NCBI RefSeq assembly: GCF_040549465.1
Contig: NZ_JBEPTL010000012.1
Location: forward strand, 1 to 64,000
Direction: 5' to 3'
DNA length: 64,000 nt
From: Lacisediminihabitans sp040549465
GTDB lineage: Bacteria; Actinomycetota; Actinomycetes; Actinomycetales; Microbacteriaceae
Position 1 is the first letter of the stretch. Every line of letters starts with the position of its first letter. Position numbers and translations under genes: made by a program. Below the pieces are notes generated by a model. The model was given only the letters and a program-made list of their open reading frames with translations, was not told the DNA's origin and did no database searches. Below, in pieces: positions 1 through 10,186 of this stretch.

Positions 1-114
1 CCCGGCCCCCCCCCCGCGGGCCCCCGGGGGCCCCATCCGTCTCCCGCGCCCCGCCCGCCGGCCCCCCCCCCCCCCCCCCCCGGGGGGGGCCCCCCCCCCC
101 CCCCCCCCCCCCCC
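1..114. other. C/G homopolymer-like contig edge
   Basis: Apart from a short mixed patch near 36-43, these bases are almost only C and G, with C runs longer than 20. No coding frame or motif is visible. Such runs are typical of low-quality read ends extended into a contig edge; poly-G read-through on two-colour sequencers becomes poly-C on the other strand. Normal sequence begins about base 115. I would not treat this as biology. Confidence 0.8.
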
Positions 115-171
115 GACCGGCTTAACTAGAGAGACGAATCCGGGCAGCGTCGCGCGGATAGATTGGGAAGC

Positions 172-1685
172 ATGAAGCTCGAACTTCGTGGCATCACCAA
201 GCGGTTTGGTGCGCTGGTGGCCAATGACCACATCAACCTCGTGGTGCAGCCGGGGGAGATCCACTGCCTGCTCGGCGAGAACGGCGCGGGCAAGTCCACC
301 CTGATGAACGTGCTCTACGGCCTGTATCAGGCCGAGGAGGGCGAGATCCTGCTCGACGACGTCGTGCAGCACTTCGCCGGACCCGGCGATGCGATGGCCG
401 CGGGCATCGGTATGGTGCACCAGCACTTCATGCTTATTCCGGTCTTCACCGTCGCGGAGAACGTCATGCTCGGTCATGAGCAGACGAAGTTCGGCGGGCG
501 TCTCGACCTCGCGGCCGCTCGCTCACAGGTGCGGGCGATCTCCAGCCGGTTCGGATTCGACATCGACCCCGATGCCCTCGTCGACGACCTGCCGGTCGGC
601 GTGCAGCAGCGGGTGGAGATTATCAAAGCCCTCTCGCGTGATGCAAAGGTGCTGGTGTTCGACGAGCCGACAGCTGTGCTCACCCCGCAGGAGACCGACG
701 AGCTGATCGTGATCATGCGCCAGCTCAAAGAGGCAGGCACCTCCATCGTCTTCATCACGCACAAGCTGCGCGAGGTGCGCGAGGTCGCGGACCGTATCAC
801 CGTTATCCGTCTCGGGAAGGTCGTCGACGAGGCTTCGCCGACCGCGACGAACACCGAGCTCGCCTCGCTCATGGTCGGTCGCGCGGTGGAACTCACCGTG
901 CAGAAGAAACCAGCCACGCCCGGCGACCCGGCCTTCGTCATCCGGAACCTCTCCGTGATCGACGCACACGGCCAGCTCGTCGTCAACGATGTGAGCTTCG
1001 AGGTGCGCGCGGGGGAGATCCTCGCGATCGCCGGGGTGCAGGGCAACGGGCAAACCGAACTCACCGAGGCGATCCTCGGACTGCAGCCACGGGTCACCGG
1101 TTCGATCTCCCTCGATGGCGCTGAACTGCGTCGGGCAAGCGTGCGAACAGTGCTGGATGCCGGTGTCGGCTTCGTACCGGAAGACCGCGGAGAAGACGGA
1201 CTCATCGCCGAGTTCACCATCGCCGAGAACCTGATGCTCGACCGTTCTGACAAGCCGCCATTCGTCAAAGCGGGAAGCCTGCAGCTCGGCGCACTCGCCG
1301 AATTCGCCGAAGAGAAGGTGAAGGAGTTCGACATCCGCGCCCAGGGCATCGGCACTCACGCCGGACGACTCTCCGGTGGAAACCAGCAGAAGGTTGTGCT
1401 CGCCCGCGAACTCAGCCGTGACCTCCGCCTGTTCGTGGCCGCCCAGCCGACCCGTGGTCTCGACGTCGGATCGATCGAGTTCGTGCACACCAGGATCGTC
1501 GCCACGAGGGACGCCGGTACCCCGGTGATCGTAGTCTCCACCGAACTCGACGAGGTCGTGGCGCTCGCCGACCGCATCGCCGTGATGTATCGCGGCGGGA
1601 TCGTGGGCATCGTGCCGGGCAACACCCCGCGAGAGGCGCTCGGACTCATGATGGCTGGCGAAACGCCGACGACGGAGGTGGCCGC

Positions 1686-1689
<4 letters not shown>
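172..1689 (+). CDS. Nucleoside ABC transporter, ATP-binding protein (two NBDs)
   Basis: This 505-residue protein has two fused ABC ATPase halves, as in the ATPases of BmpA-type nucleoside importers (YufO/NupA class). The first half has an intact Walker A (GENGAGKST, near residue 40), the signature-like GVQQRVEI and Walker B LVFDEPTAVLTP. The second half has a degenerate Walker A (GVQGNGQTE) but a good signature LSGGNQQK near residue 405 and QPTRGLD; this asymmetry is normal for the family. It would power the two permeases that follow, which overlap by 4 bp. A TTG at 163 is in frame, but ATG 172 is the more ordinary start. No solute-binding lipoprotein is present; it would lie upstream of the window. 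Substrate (nucleosides) is inferred from the salvage genes downstream. Confidence 0.9.
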
Positions 1690-2995
<1,306 letters not shown>

Positions 2996-2999
<4 letters not shown>

Positions 3000-4285
3000 G
3001 CGCCGTAACGGGAGAGGCGCGCAACCCGAACACGACGATCGCCCTGGCCACAACGGTGGTGAAGAGTTGGAAGGTCCCGATCGTGCTCGCCGTGTTCGCC
3101 GTGCTGTCGATCGTGCTGTTCATCGTGTTCGGCCGGAGTGGCATCAGCAACTTCCGGCTATCAACCGACTCGGACTTCTTCCAAATCCCGCAGCTACCTC
3201 TCGACTCACGGGTGACCGGCGTCGTGGTGTCGGTGCTGCTCGTCGCGATCGCTGCTTTCGCCACCTGGCGGGTCTCCGCCGCGCGGAAGGTGCCGATCTG
3301 GATCATCGCCGTCTTCGCCGTCCTGTTCCTGGTCGCCTTCCTCGCCTGGTCAGCGACCGGCCATACCGTTCCCATATCGGGACTCCTGGTCGGAGCGGTC
3401 AGTCTCAGCGTCCCGCTCATCTTTGGGGCGCTCGGCGGCGTGATCTCCGAACGAGTCGGCGTGGTCAACGTGGCCATCGAAGGGCAGTTGCTCGCGGGTG
3501 CGTTCGTGTCGGCGGTCGTGGCATCCGTCACCCACCTGCCGGTGCTCGGGCTGCTCGCAGCGATGGTTGCCGGAATGCTGGTCTCCTTCGTGCTCGCCGC
3601 GTTCTCGATCAAGTACCTCGTCGATCAGGTGATCGTGGGTGTCGTGCTCAACGTGCTGGTCACCGGGCTCACCAGCTTCTTCTACGGCACGGTGCTGAGT
3701 GCCAACACGGATGCGCTGAACTCGCCCGACCGCTTTCCGAAGATCAACATCCCGCTCCTCAGCGAGATACCGATCATCGGGCCGGTGCTGTTCCGCCAGA
3801 CGATCATCATCTATCTGATGTACGTGGCCGTCTTCGTGGTCTGGTACTGCCTGTTCCACACGCGCTGGGGCCTTCGTCTCCGTTCGTCGGGTGAGCATCC
3901 ACAGGCGGCGGACACCGTCGGCATCAACGTCAACCGAACCAGGTTCTGGAACGTGTCGCTCGCCGGTGCAATCGCGGGTCTTGGCGGTGCCTACTTCACC
4001 CTCGGATCGGTCGGCGGGTTCACGAAAGAGATGACGGCGGGCGCGGGCTTCATCGCTCTCGCGGCGGTGATCTTCGGTCGCTGGGATCCGATCAGGGCCA
4101 CCCTTGCCGCCCTGCTCTTCGGCTTCGCCACCAACCTGCAGAATGTGCTGGGAATCATCGGTTCGCCGGTGCCGAGCGAGTTCATGCTGATGCTGCCCTA
4201 CGTGGTCACGATCTTCGCCGTGGCCGGGCTCGTCGGGCAGGTGCGCGGGCCCGCCGCGGCAGGCAAACCCTACGTGAAGTCATGA
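2996..4285 (+). CDS. Nucleoside ABC transporter permease 2
   Basis: A 429-residue polytopic permease (YufQ-like), partner of the preceding gene. The GTG at 2996 overlaps the previous stop by 4 bp; the frame stays open upstream to about 2765, but that part lies inside permease 1. Family motifs include GALGGVISERVGVVNVAIEG, YLVDQVIVGVVLN and LRLRSSGEHPQAADTVGIN. A long N-terminal hydrophobic extension contains several extra helices before the core. It ends in a 4-bp ATGA overlap with cytidine deaminase, placing transport and catabolism in one operon. Confidence 0.9.
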
Positions 4286-4722
4286 CCATTCGACAGACTC
4301 AGGGCGAGGCCGACAACATCGACTGGGAGGCTCTGCGTGCCGTTGCGAACGAGGCACGTACCCACGCCTACGTTCCCTATTCGAAGTTCCCCGTCGGAGT
4401 CGCCGCGATCGTCGACGACGGGCGGGTGATCTCCGGCGCCAACGTCGAGAACGCCTCCTACGGGCTCACACTGTGCGCCGAGTGCGCACTCGTCTCGAGC
4501 CTGCACATGACCGGCGGCGGCCGATTGGTCGCGTTCACCTGCGTGGACGGTCACGGCAACATCCTGATGCCATGCGGCCGCTGCCGCCAGCTGCTGTACG
4601 AACATTCCGCACCCGACATGCTTCTCGAAACCGTCTCAGGAGTGAAGACGATCGACGAAGTGATTCCGGATGCTTTCGGCCCGCGTCAGCTCGCCGAGTA
4701 CGAGAACTCGGAGAACCAGTGA
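4282..4722 (+). CDS. cdd: Cytidine deaminase
   Basis: A 146-residue tetrameric-type cytidine deaminase converting (deoxy)cytidine to (deoxy)uridine. The zinc site is clear: TLCAECALVS supplies one Cys and the catalytic Glu, and PCGRCRQLL the other two Cys. The substrate region FPVGVAAIVDDG and NVENASYGLT near residues 37-60 match the family, and length is typical. It overlaps the permease before it and deoA after it by 4 bp each, so its uridine product can go directly to the phosphorylase. Confidence 0.95.
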   Translation: MTIRQTQGEADNIDWEALRAVANEARTHAYVPYSKFPVGVAAIVDDGRVISGANVENASYGLTLCAECALVSSLHMTGGGRLVAFTCVDGHGNILMPCGRCRQLLYEHSAPDMLLETVSGVKTIDEVIPDAFGPRQLAEYENSENQ

Positions 4723-6017
4723 CCATCGAAGCCTTCGACGTCGTGGACCTGATCCACACCAAGCGCGACAGGGGCGCCCTCTCCACCGAGCAGATCGACT
4801 GGCTCATCGACGCCTACACCCGCGGCTATGTCGCCGATGAGCAGATGGCCGCCATGACGATGGCGATCTTCCTCAATGGTATGGAGCGACAGGAGATCCG
4901 CGACCTCACCCTGGCGATGATCGCGAGCGGCGAGACGATGAACTTCTCCGGCCTCTCGAAGAAGACCACCGATAAGCATTCCACCGGCGGGGTCGGCGAC
5001 AAGATCACCCTGCCGCTCGCGCCACTCGTCGCCTCGTTCGGCGTCGCCGTTCCGCAGCTTTCCGGGCGTGGCCTCGGCCACACCGGCGGCACGCTCGACA
5101 AGCTCGAGAGCATTCCCGGCTGGCGCGCCTCGATCTCCAACGACGAGTTCATGGCGCAGCTGGAGAAGGTCGGTGCGGTCATCTGCGCTGCTGGCTCCGG
5201 CCTCGCCCCGGCTGACGGCAAACTCTATTCGCTGCGCGATATCACCGGAACCGTCGAGGCGATCCCGCTCATCGCCTCCTCGATTATGAGCAAGAAGATC
5301 GCGGAGGGAACGTCCGCGCTCGTGCTCGACGTGAAGTTCGGCTCCGGTGCCTTCCTGAAAGACATCGAGCAGTCACGGGAGCTCGCCCGCACGATGGTCG
5401 CCCTCGGTGAAGACGCGGGGGTCGCGACATCCGCTCTGCTCACCAACATGAATGTTCCGCTCGGCCTCGCCATCGGCAATGCCAACGAGGTGCGCGAATC
5501 GGTGGAGGTGCTCGCCGGCGGCGGTCCGTCCGACGTGCGCGCACTGACCGTCGCTCTGGCACGCGAGATGCTGTCACTCGCCGGAGTCGCCGACGCGGAT
5601 GTCGAGGCCGCCCTCGACGACGGCCGGGCGATGGACTCCTGGCGTGCGATGATCTCGGCGCAGGGCGGGGACCCGGATGCCGCGCTGCCCGTCGCGCGCG
5701 AAACCCACGTGGTGACTGCCGCCCGTTCGGGCATTCTCGTGCAGCAGCGGGCGCTGCCTTTCGGCATCGCGGCCTGGCGACTGGGTGCCGGACGCGCCCG
5801 CAAACAGGACCCAGTGCAGCACGCCGCCGGCATTGACCTGCACGCTAAGCCTGGCGACCAGATCGTGGAGGGCCAGCCGCTCTTCACTCTCAACGCGGAC
5901 GAGCCTGAGCGTTTTGCCCGTGCGCTCGAAGCACTCGAGGGCGCTTACCGGATCGGCGATGTCGGTGACGAGATTCTCAGCGGCGGCCCGCTGATCGTTG
6001 AGAGGATTGGATCATGA
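4719..6017 (+). CDS. deoA: Thymidine / pyrimidine-nucleoside phosphorylase
   Basis: A 432-residue enzyme for phosphorolysis of thymidine, deoxyuridine and possibly uridine, giving base plus (deoxy)ribose-1-phosphate. The nucleoside phosphorylase signature is visible as KHSTGGVGDKITL followed by SGRGLGHTGGTLDKLESIPG, and the phosphate-binding region as KKIAEGTSALVLDVKFG. The GTG start at 4719 overlaps the cdd stop by 4 bp; an open frame further upstream is only the cdd region read out of frame. Length fits the family. Confidence 0.94.
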   Translation: MTIEAFDVVDLIHTKRDRGALSTEQIDWLIDAYTRGYVADEQMAAMTMAIFLNGMERQEIRDLTLAMIASGETMNFSGLSKKTTDKHSTGGVGDKITLPLAPLVASFGVAVPQLSGRGLGHTGGTLDKLESIPGWRASISNDEFMAQLEKVGAVICAAGSGLAPADGKLYSLRDITGTVEAIPLIASSIMSKKIAEGTSALVLDVKFGSGAFLKDIEQSRELARTMVALGEDAGVATSALLTNMNVPLGLAIGNANEVRESVEVLAGGGPSDVRALTVALAREMLSLAGVADADVEAALDDGRAMDSWRAMISAQGGDPDAALPVARETHVVTAARSGILVQQRALPFGIAAWRLGAGRARKQDPVQHAAGIDLHAKPGDQIVEGQPLFTLNADEPERFARALEALEGAYRIGDVGDEILSGGPLIVERIGS

Positions 6018-6298
6018 CGAGTGTCACTAACTGGATGTTCCGCAACCGCGAAACGGGCAGGTACACGATCGGCCAGCCGGCAAACCTGTCGCAGAAGCTG
6101 TTCCTGTGCACCACTCTGGTCGGCATCTTCCTGCCGCGCGGCCCGGTGCGCATGGCAGCCGGGGTTGCCGCGGTCGGAACGCTCGCCTGGTGGGCCGTGG
6201 ACGAGGTCGCGCGCGGGGTCAACCCGTTCCGTCGCGTCCTGGGCGTGATCACCCTCGGCGGCATCGCGTATCTTGCGCGGCGTCGCTCGCGAAACTAG
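6014..6298 (+). CDS. Small membrane protein, unknown function
   Basis: A 94-residue protein starting at ATG 6014 inside the deoA stop (ATGA overlap), which supports real translation. It begins with a polar segment, then has two or three hydrophobic stretches (about residues 27-40, 45-64 and 72-88) and ends in a basic tail, LARRRSRN. I recognise no family. As last gene of the nucleoside operon it could assist the transporter or anchor a salvage enzyme, but nothing in the sequence proves that. Confidence 0.7.
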   Translation: MTSVTNWMFRNRETGRYTIGQPANLSQKLFLCTTLVGIFLPRGPVRMAAGVAAVGTLAWWAVDEVARGVNPFRRVLGVITLGGIAYLARRRSRN

Positions 6299-6318
6299 CC
6301 GCAGCGACACTCTCGAGT

Positions 6319-6482
6319 CCAGCCCGTGTCGGGCATCCAATATCAAGTGACACGAACGCACCTTCCGCCCGCCCGCGAGGGTACAAACGTGCCCCTTGGA
6401 CTCTCTCGTGCCGGGTATCCGATACCGGGGGACAAGAACGCACCCCCGCGCACGGCTCTGAGGTGCGAACGTGTCCCCTGGA
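6319..6482. repeat. Two 82-bp direct repeats, second unit palindromic
   Basis: Two diverged copies (6319-6400 and 6401-6482) with a period of 82 bp. Both ends of the unit are well conserved (GAACGCACC on the left, CCTTGGA or CCCTGGA on the right) and the middle has drifted. The second unit is an imperfect inverted repeat: GGGGACAAGAACGCACC on the left against GGTGCGAACGTGTCCCC on the right, 14 of 17 positions paired. The block ends next to the stop codon of the broken DUF559-like gene. Confidence 0.75.
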
Positions 6483-6484
6483 AG

Positions 6485-7454
6485 TCAGCCACTCCAGCCC
6501 CGCGCCCTGAGCAGCCGCTTCAGCCGATCGATCAGCTCCGTCGAATCCCAGATATCGTCCGCGCTGATCCGCGTTGAGTGCCAGCCAGCATCTTCGAGCC
6601 GGGGCACTCGCTTGAGGTCTTTGCGCCATTGGCGTTTGTCGGAACGATGATGATCTCCCTCGTAGTCGAGCACCATCTTGTAGCGTATGAAGGCAAGATC
6701 GGGCATTGCGAGAAAAACGCCGGACGAACTATAGATCTCCTGATTCACCGCGAGGTCGGGCAGACCTGCGCGTCCGAAGCGAAAGCGGATCTTCGACTCC
6801 GGTGGGGAATCCGAGCGGTCGGACAGCTCGGGCAAAGCGTCTTCGAGTTCGGCACGACCGAGTCGACCCGCATATCGCCCGACCGCGGCCCGCAGATCCT
6901 CCGGCGAGGCTTTCGGCTGGCGCCACCAGAGCAGATAGTCACCGGCGCAGATGAGTTCCTCGAGGGAGAGCAATCCTGCCAGTTCGCAGAACAGGCGCGG
7001 TGGAGAGGACACCGCGAAGCCGGTGAACATTGCGATGTCGATCTCTTCGACCTGCTGTTTGTGCCCACGGATGCCAGCCGCGCGCACCGCGCGGGCGGGC
7101 GGGCGGTGGAACGCTGACATCGAGCCGGTCGTCGGCGCGAAAGCGTGCGGGTAACGGAACCTGATAGAGCCGCGCGGCGGTGAGGTGCGAAAAGAATTGA
7201 TTGGGCGCCATCCGCACCGAGTAAGCCCCGCACAAGGCTGCAACCTTTTCTTCGACTACCGCGTCGGCTGCGTGACCCTGGCTCCCGACATCCGCTCTCG
7301 CAGATGACGGTCTCCGTGGAACACGCACGCCCCAAAACGGATGCTCGAGATCGCGGCCGCGGAGTCGTCCGCGGCCGACGCCCGCTTCGTTGGCTGCCCC
7401 CACCAAGAAGGGTTCGTTGTCGAATGGGGCTGGCAGAGGTATCCGGGCCGACAT
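6485..7454 (-). pseudogene. DUF559/AbiEi-like protein, frameshifted
   Basis: Two overlapping minus-strand frames form one protein of about 321 residues. The N-terminal part (from ATG 7454) reads FDNEPFLV...VAALCGAYSVRMAPNQFFSHLTAARL, the AbiEi-like half. The C-terminal part (frame ending 6485) contains LAFIRYKMVLDYEGDHH and RKDLKRVPRLEDAGW, a DUF559 / Vsr-like PD-(D/E)XK nuclease fold. The break lies in a GCGG repeat at 7091-7106: removing one 4-bp unit restores VPPPARAVRAAGIRGHKQQ and one continuous frame. The lesion could be true decay, a reversible switch or a sequencing error. The restored length matches the relative at 21341. Confidence 0.8.
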
Positions 7455-7548
7455 GGTGTCGAGGATGACGCATCCGAGCCCGACCTATCGCGGAAGGTGT
7501 TTTCGAGGTGTAGAGATGGACACTCGCGGGAAGGTGAACGAGAGGTCG

Positions 7549-7600
7549 GGGGACACAAAAGCATGGTCTGATGATCCGCGAGCAACAGATCTTGTCCCCT
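7549..7600. repeat. Inverted repeat with GGGGACA / TGTCCCC arms
   Basis: A spaced inverted repeat whose outer arms (GGGGACA at 7550-7556, TGTCCCC at 7594-7600) match those of the palindrome at 6449-6479. The inner part is poorly paired. It lies upstream of the broken DUF559-like gene, so that gene has related arms on both sides. Confidence 0.5.
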
Positions 7601-7624
7601 GGGGGAGACAGAGGAAGGCAGCCG

Positions 7625-8572
7625 CTACAGCGCGGGCTCGCCGATCCGTACCAGGGCGTCGATGATGAGCGCCCAGAACCGGGCGTGGTCGAGGTCGGTC
7701 GCGGCGTGGGTCGTGCAGCCCTCCGGAGCGGGGGAACGGAAGTCGGCCACGGTCATGCCGAGAGTGAGCGATCCGGTGAGTTCGACATCCAGCGGCACCT
7801 TCACCACCGTCATCACTGTCGGGTCGATGACGAGCGCGACAGCGCACGGATCGTGCACCGGCGGCGAGTCGAAACCCTGCATGTCTTTATAGCTCTGGCC
7901 GAAGAAGTCGAGCAGTTCCACCACGAAGCGCGCGGGGCCGGTGCCGACTGCCGCGATGGCGGCCACGACATCCGGTGTGGCGAGGGCCTGGTGCGTGAGG
8001 TCGAGGCCGACCATCGTCAGCTTCCATCTCTCGTTGAAGACGATGTGGGCGGCCTCGGGATCGATCACGATGTTGAACTCGGCGGCCGCGCTCCAGTTGC
8101 CCACGTGGTATCCGCCGCCCATCAGCACCACCTCCTTCACCCTGTCGACGATGCGCGGTTCTTTGCGCACGGCGATCGCGATGTTGGTGAGGGCACCGGT
8201 CGGTACGAGGGTGATGGTGCCGGGAGGCGAATCCATGATCGTGTCGATGATCAGGTCGACGGCGTGGCGAGCATCGGGTACGAGCGTCGGTTCCGGCAAT
8301 ACGGGCCCATCCAGCCCCGACTCGCCGTGGATGGATGCCGCAACCTCTCTCGCACGCACCAGCGGCCGGTGCGCTCCCGCCGCGAACGGCACCCCCGTGA
8401 TCCCGGCGATGCGCGCCACAGCCAGCGCATTGCGCGTGACCTTCTCGATGGTCTGGTTGCCGTGCACCGTGGTGACGGCGACCAGCTCGATCGAGGGATT
8501 GCCGTGGGCCAGTATCAGCGCGATCGCATCGTCATGGCCCGGGTCGCAGTCGAGGATGATCTTATTCACCAT
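7625..8572 (-). CDS. Pyrimidine/purine ribonucleoside hydrolase (IUNH family)
   Basis: A 315-residue inosine-uridine-preferring nucleoside hydrolase that cleaves ribonucleosides to base and ribose with calcium. The N-terminal Asp cluster DCDPGHDDAIAL, the VTTVHGNQ strand, PTGALTNIA and the C-terminal HDPCAVA motif are the calcium and ribose ligands. ATG 8572 is chosen over the longer frame because the family motif starts a few residues later and a purine-rich TGAGGAAT lies directly upstream. It is divergent from adenosine deaminase across 43 bp. Exact base preference (RihA, RihB or RihC type) cannot be fixed from sequence alone. Confidence 0.92.
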   Translation of the reverse strand: MVNKIILDCDPGHDDAIALILAHGNPSIELVAVTTVHGNQTIEKVTRNALAVARIAGITGVPFAAGAHRPLVRAREVAASIHGESGLDGPVLPEPTLVPDARHAVDLIIDTIMDSPPGTITLVPTGALTNIAIAVRKEPRIVDRVKEVVLMGGGYHVGNWSAAAEFNIVIDPEAAHIVFNERWKLTMVGLDLTHQALATPDVVAAIAAVGTGPARFVVELLDFFGQSYKDMQGFDSPPVHDPCAVALVIDPTVMTVVKVPLDVELTGSLTLGMTVADFRSPAPEGCTTHAATDLDHARFWALIIDALVRIGEPAL

Positions 8573-8579
8573 ATTCCTC

Positions 8580-8585
8580 AGGCTA
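8580..8585 (-). promoter_or_regulatory. -10 (TAGCCT) of the nucleoside hydrolase gene
   Basis: On the minus strand TAGCCT ends 7 nt before ATG 8572, so transcription would start at about the first base before the codon (nearly leaderless). It is a candidate only; the -35 is weak. Confidence 0.4.
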
Positions 8586-8603
8586 GTGGTCGGTTCCAGC
8601 CGA

Positions 8604-8609
8604 TAGATT
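8604..8609 (+). promoter_or_regulatory. -10 (TAGATT) of adenosine deaminase
   Basis: TAGATT ends 6 nt before ATG 8616, so the predicted start site is the A of the start codon (leaderless). No good Shine-Dalgarno sequence precedes this ATG, which agrees. Confidence 0.45.
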
Positions 8610-8615
8610 TGGGTT

Positions 8616-9737
8616 ATGAACACAGTTCCCCACGACTTTCTCCTGCCCGGCGGCGGAGCCAACATCAGCACGCTGCCCAAGGTCTCGCTGCACGATCATC
8701 TCGACGGCGGCCTTCGCCCCCAGACGATCATCGATCTTGCCGAGTCTGTCGGCCTCGAGCTTCCGGAGAGGGATGCGGATACCCTCGGCGGCTGGTTCGT
8801 GGAGAAATCCGATTCCGGCTCCCTCGTGGAGTACCTCACGACCTTCGACCTCACCACCGGGGTAATGCAGACCCGCGAAGGACTGATCCGCGTCGCCCGT
8901 GAATTCGTACAGGACCTTGGAACCGACGGCGTGATCTACGGCGAAATCCGCTGGGCTCCCGAGCAGCACCTGACCCGTGGTCTCAGCCTCGACGAGGTCG
9001 TCGAAGCCGTGCAGGAGGGCATCGACGAGGGTGTGCAGGAGGTCGCCCACGCTGGCGGTCGCATCCGGATCGGGCAACTCGTCAGCGCCATGCGGCACGC
9101 CGACCGGGGGCTCGAGATCGCCGAACTCGCCGTGCGCCACCGCAATAACGGGGTGGTGGGCTTCGACATCGCAGGCGCAGAGGCCGGTTTCCCGGCCGGT
9201 AATCTCCGCGACGCCTTCGACTACCTCGCGCAGCACTTCTTCCCCGCGACGGTTCACGCCGGTGAGGCTGATGGGCTGGACAGCATCCGCGGTGCCCTCT
9301 TCGACGGTCGCGCCCTGCGTCTCGGTCATGGCGTGCGCATCGCAGAGGACATCACCGTCGACCGTGAGGACGACGAGAACACCTATGTCGAGCTCGGGCG
9401 CCTGTCGCAGTGGGTCAAAGACCGCGAGATCGCCCTCGAGCTGAGCCCCTCCTCCAACCTGCAGACCGGTGCGATCACCGAGTGGGGAGACGAGCTGATC
9501 GACCACCCATTCGACCTGCTCTACCAACTCGGATTCCGCGTGACGGTGAACACCGACAACCGCCTGATGAGCGACACGTCGCTGAGCCGGGAGCTCGCGC
9601 TGCTCAGCGAGACCTTCGACTACGACCTGAGTGACCTCGAAGTGTTCCAGCTGAACGCCGCCGCCGCCGCCTTCCTACCCGTCGAAGATCGCGAGGAACT
9701 CGCCGACCAGATCATCGACGGGTTCGGACGCGCCTGA
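8616..9737 (+). CDS. add: Adenosine deaminase
   Basis: A 373-residue zinc deaminase converting adenosine and deoxyadenosine to (deoxy)inosine. Metal and catalytic residues are all visible: LPKVSLHDHLDGG (His26, His28), HAGEADG (His and catalytic Glu), LGHGVRI and TDNRLMSDT (catalytic Asp region). SPSSNLQTGA near residue 287 matches the family. The inosine product would suit the hydrolase on one side and purine nucleoside phosphorylase downstream. A PTS IIA gene follows after 2 bp. Confidence 0.95.
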   Translation: MNTVPHDFLLPGGGANISTLPKVSLHDHLDGGLRPQTIIDLAESVGLELPERDADTLGGWFVEKSDSGSLVEYLTTFDLTTGVMQTREGLIRVAREFVQDLGTDGVIYGEIRWAPEQHLTRGLSLDEVVEAVQEGIDEGVQEVAHAGGRIRIGQLVSAMRHADRGLEIAELAVRHRNNGVVGFDIAGAEAGFPAGNLRDAFDYLAQHFFPATVHAGEADGLDSIRGALFDGRALRLGHGVRIAEDITVDREDDENTYVELGRLSQWVKDREIALELSPSSNLQTGAITEWGDELIDHPFDLLYQLGFRVTVNTDNRLMSDTSLSRELALLSETFDYDLSDLEVFQLNAAAAAFLPVEDREELADQIIDGFGRA

Positions 9738-9739
9738 CC

Positions 9740-10186
9740 ATGTCCCTCCCACCGCTCGCCGAGACGGCGATCATCATCGGCGCGGATGCCGACGACTGGC
9801 GCGCCGCCGTGCGACAGGCCGGTCGCGCGCTCGTCGACTCCGGAGCCGCTCTGCCCGGCTATTCCGACGAGATGATCAGGATGATCGAGGAGCATGGCCC
9901 CTACGTCGTCATCGCGCCAGGTCTGGTGCTCGCCCACGCGCGGCCCGGCCCGGAGGTGCTGGCCGACGGTCTCGCGGTCGTGACGCTGGCGACGCCGGTG
10001 GCCTTCGGGCATCCGCACAACGATCCTGTGCGGGTGGTGCTGGGCCTCGCGACCAAGTCGCCAGACGAACACATCGAGACCATCGCCGATCTCGCGAACG
10101 TCTTCAACGACTCGAGCGCGATCGCCGACCTCGCTGCAGCCACGACGGTGGCCGAGGTGCAGCGCATCATGGGAGGAACAATATGA
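9740..10186 (+). CDS. PTS EIIA component (mannitol/fructose-ascorbate type)
   Basis: A 148-residue EIIA-2 domain. The phosphorylated His is His66 in VLAHARPGPEV, and VAFGHPHNDPVRVVLGLA is the second conserved histidine block. It should accept phosphate from HPr and pass it to the EIIB encoded next, with which it overlaps by 4 bp. Length and motifs resemble UlaC-type IIA proteins. No membrane IIC gene is adjacent or elsewhere in the window. Confidence 0.88.
   Translation: MSLPPLAETAIIIGADADDWRAAVRQAGRALVDSGAALPGYSDEMIRMIEEHGPYVVIAPGLVLAHARPGPEVLADGLAVVTLATPVAFGHPHNDPVRVVLGLATKSPDEHIETIADLANVFNDSSAIADLAAATTVAEVQRIMGGTI

Noticed and set aside
163..171. TTG start for the first ABC ATPase
   Set aside because: ATG 172 lies three codons later, and no ribosome site supports the TTG.
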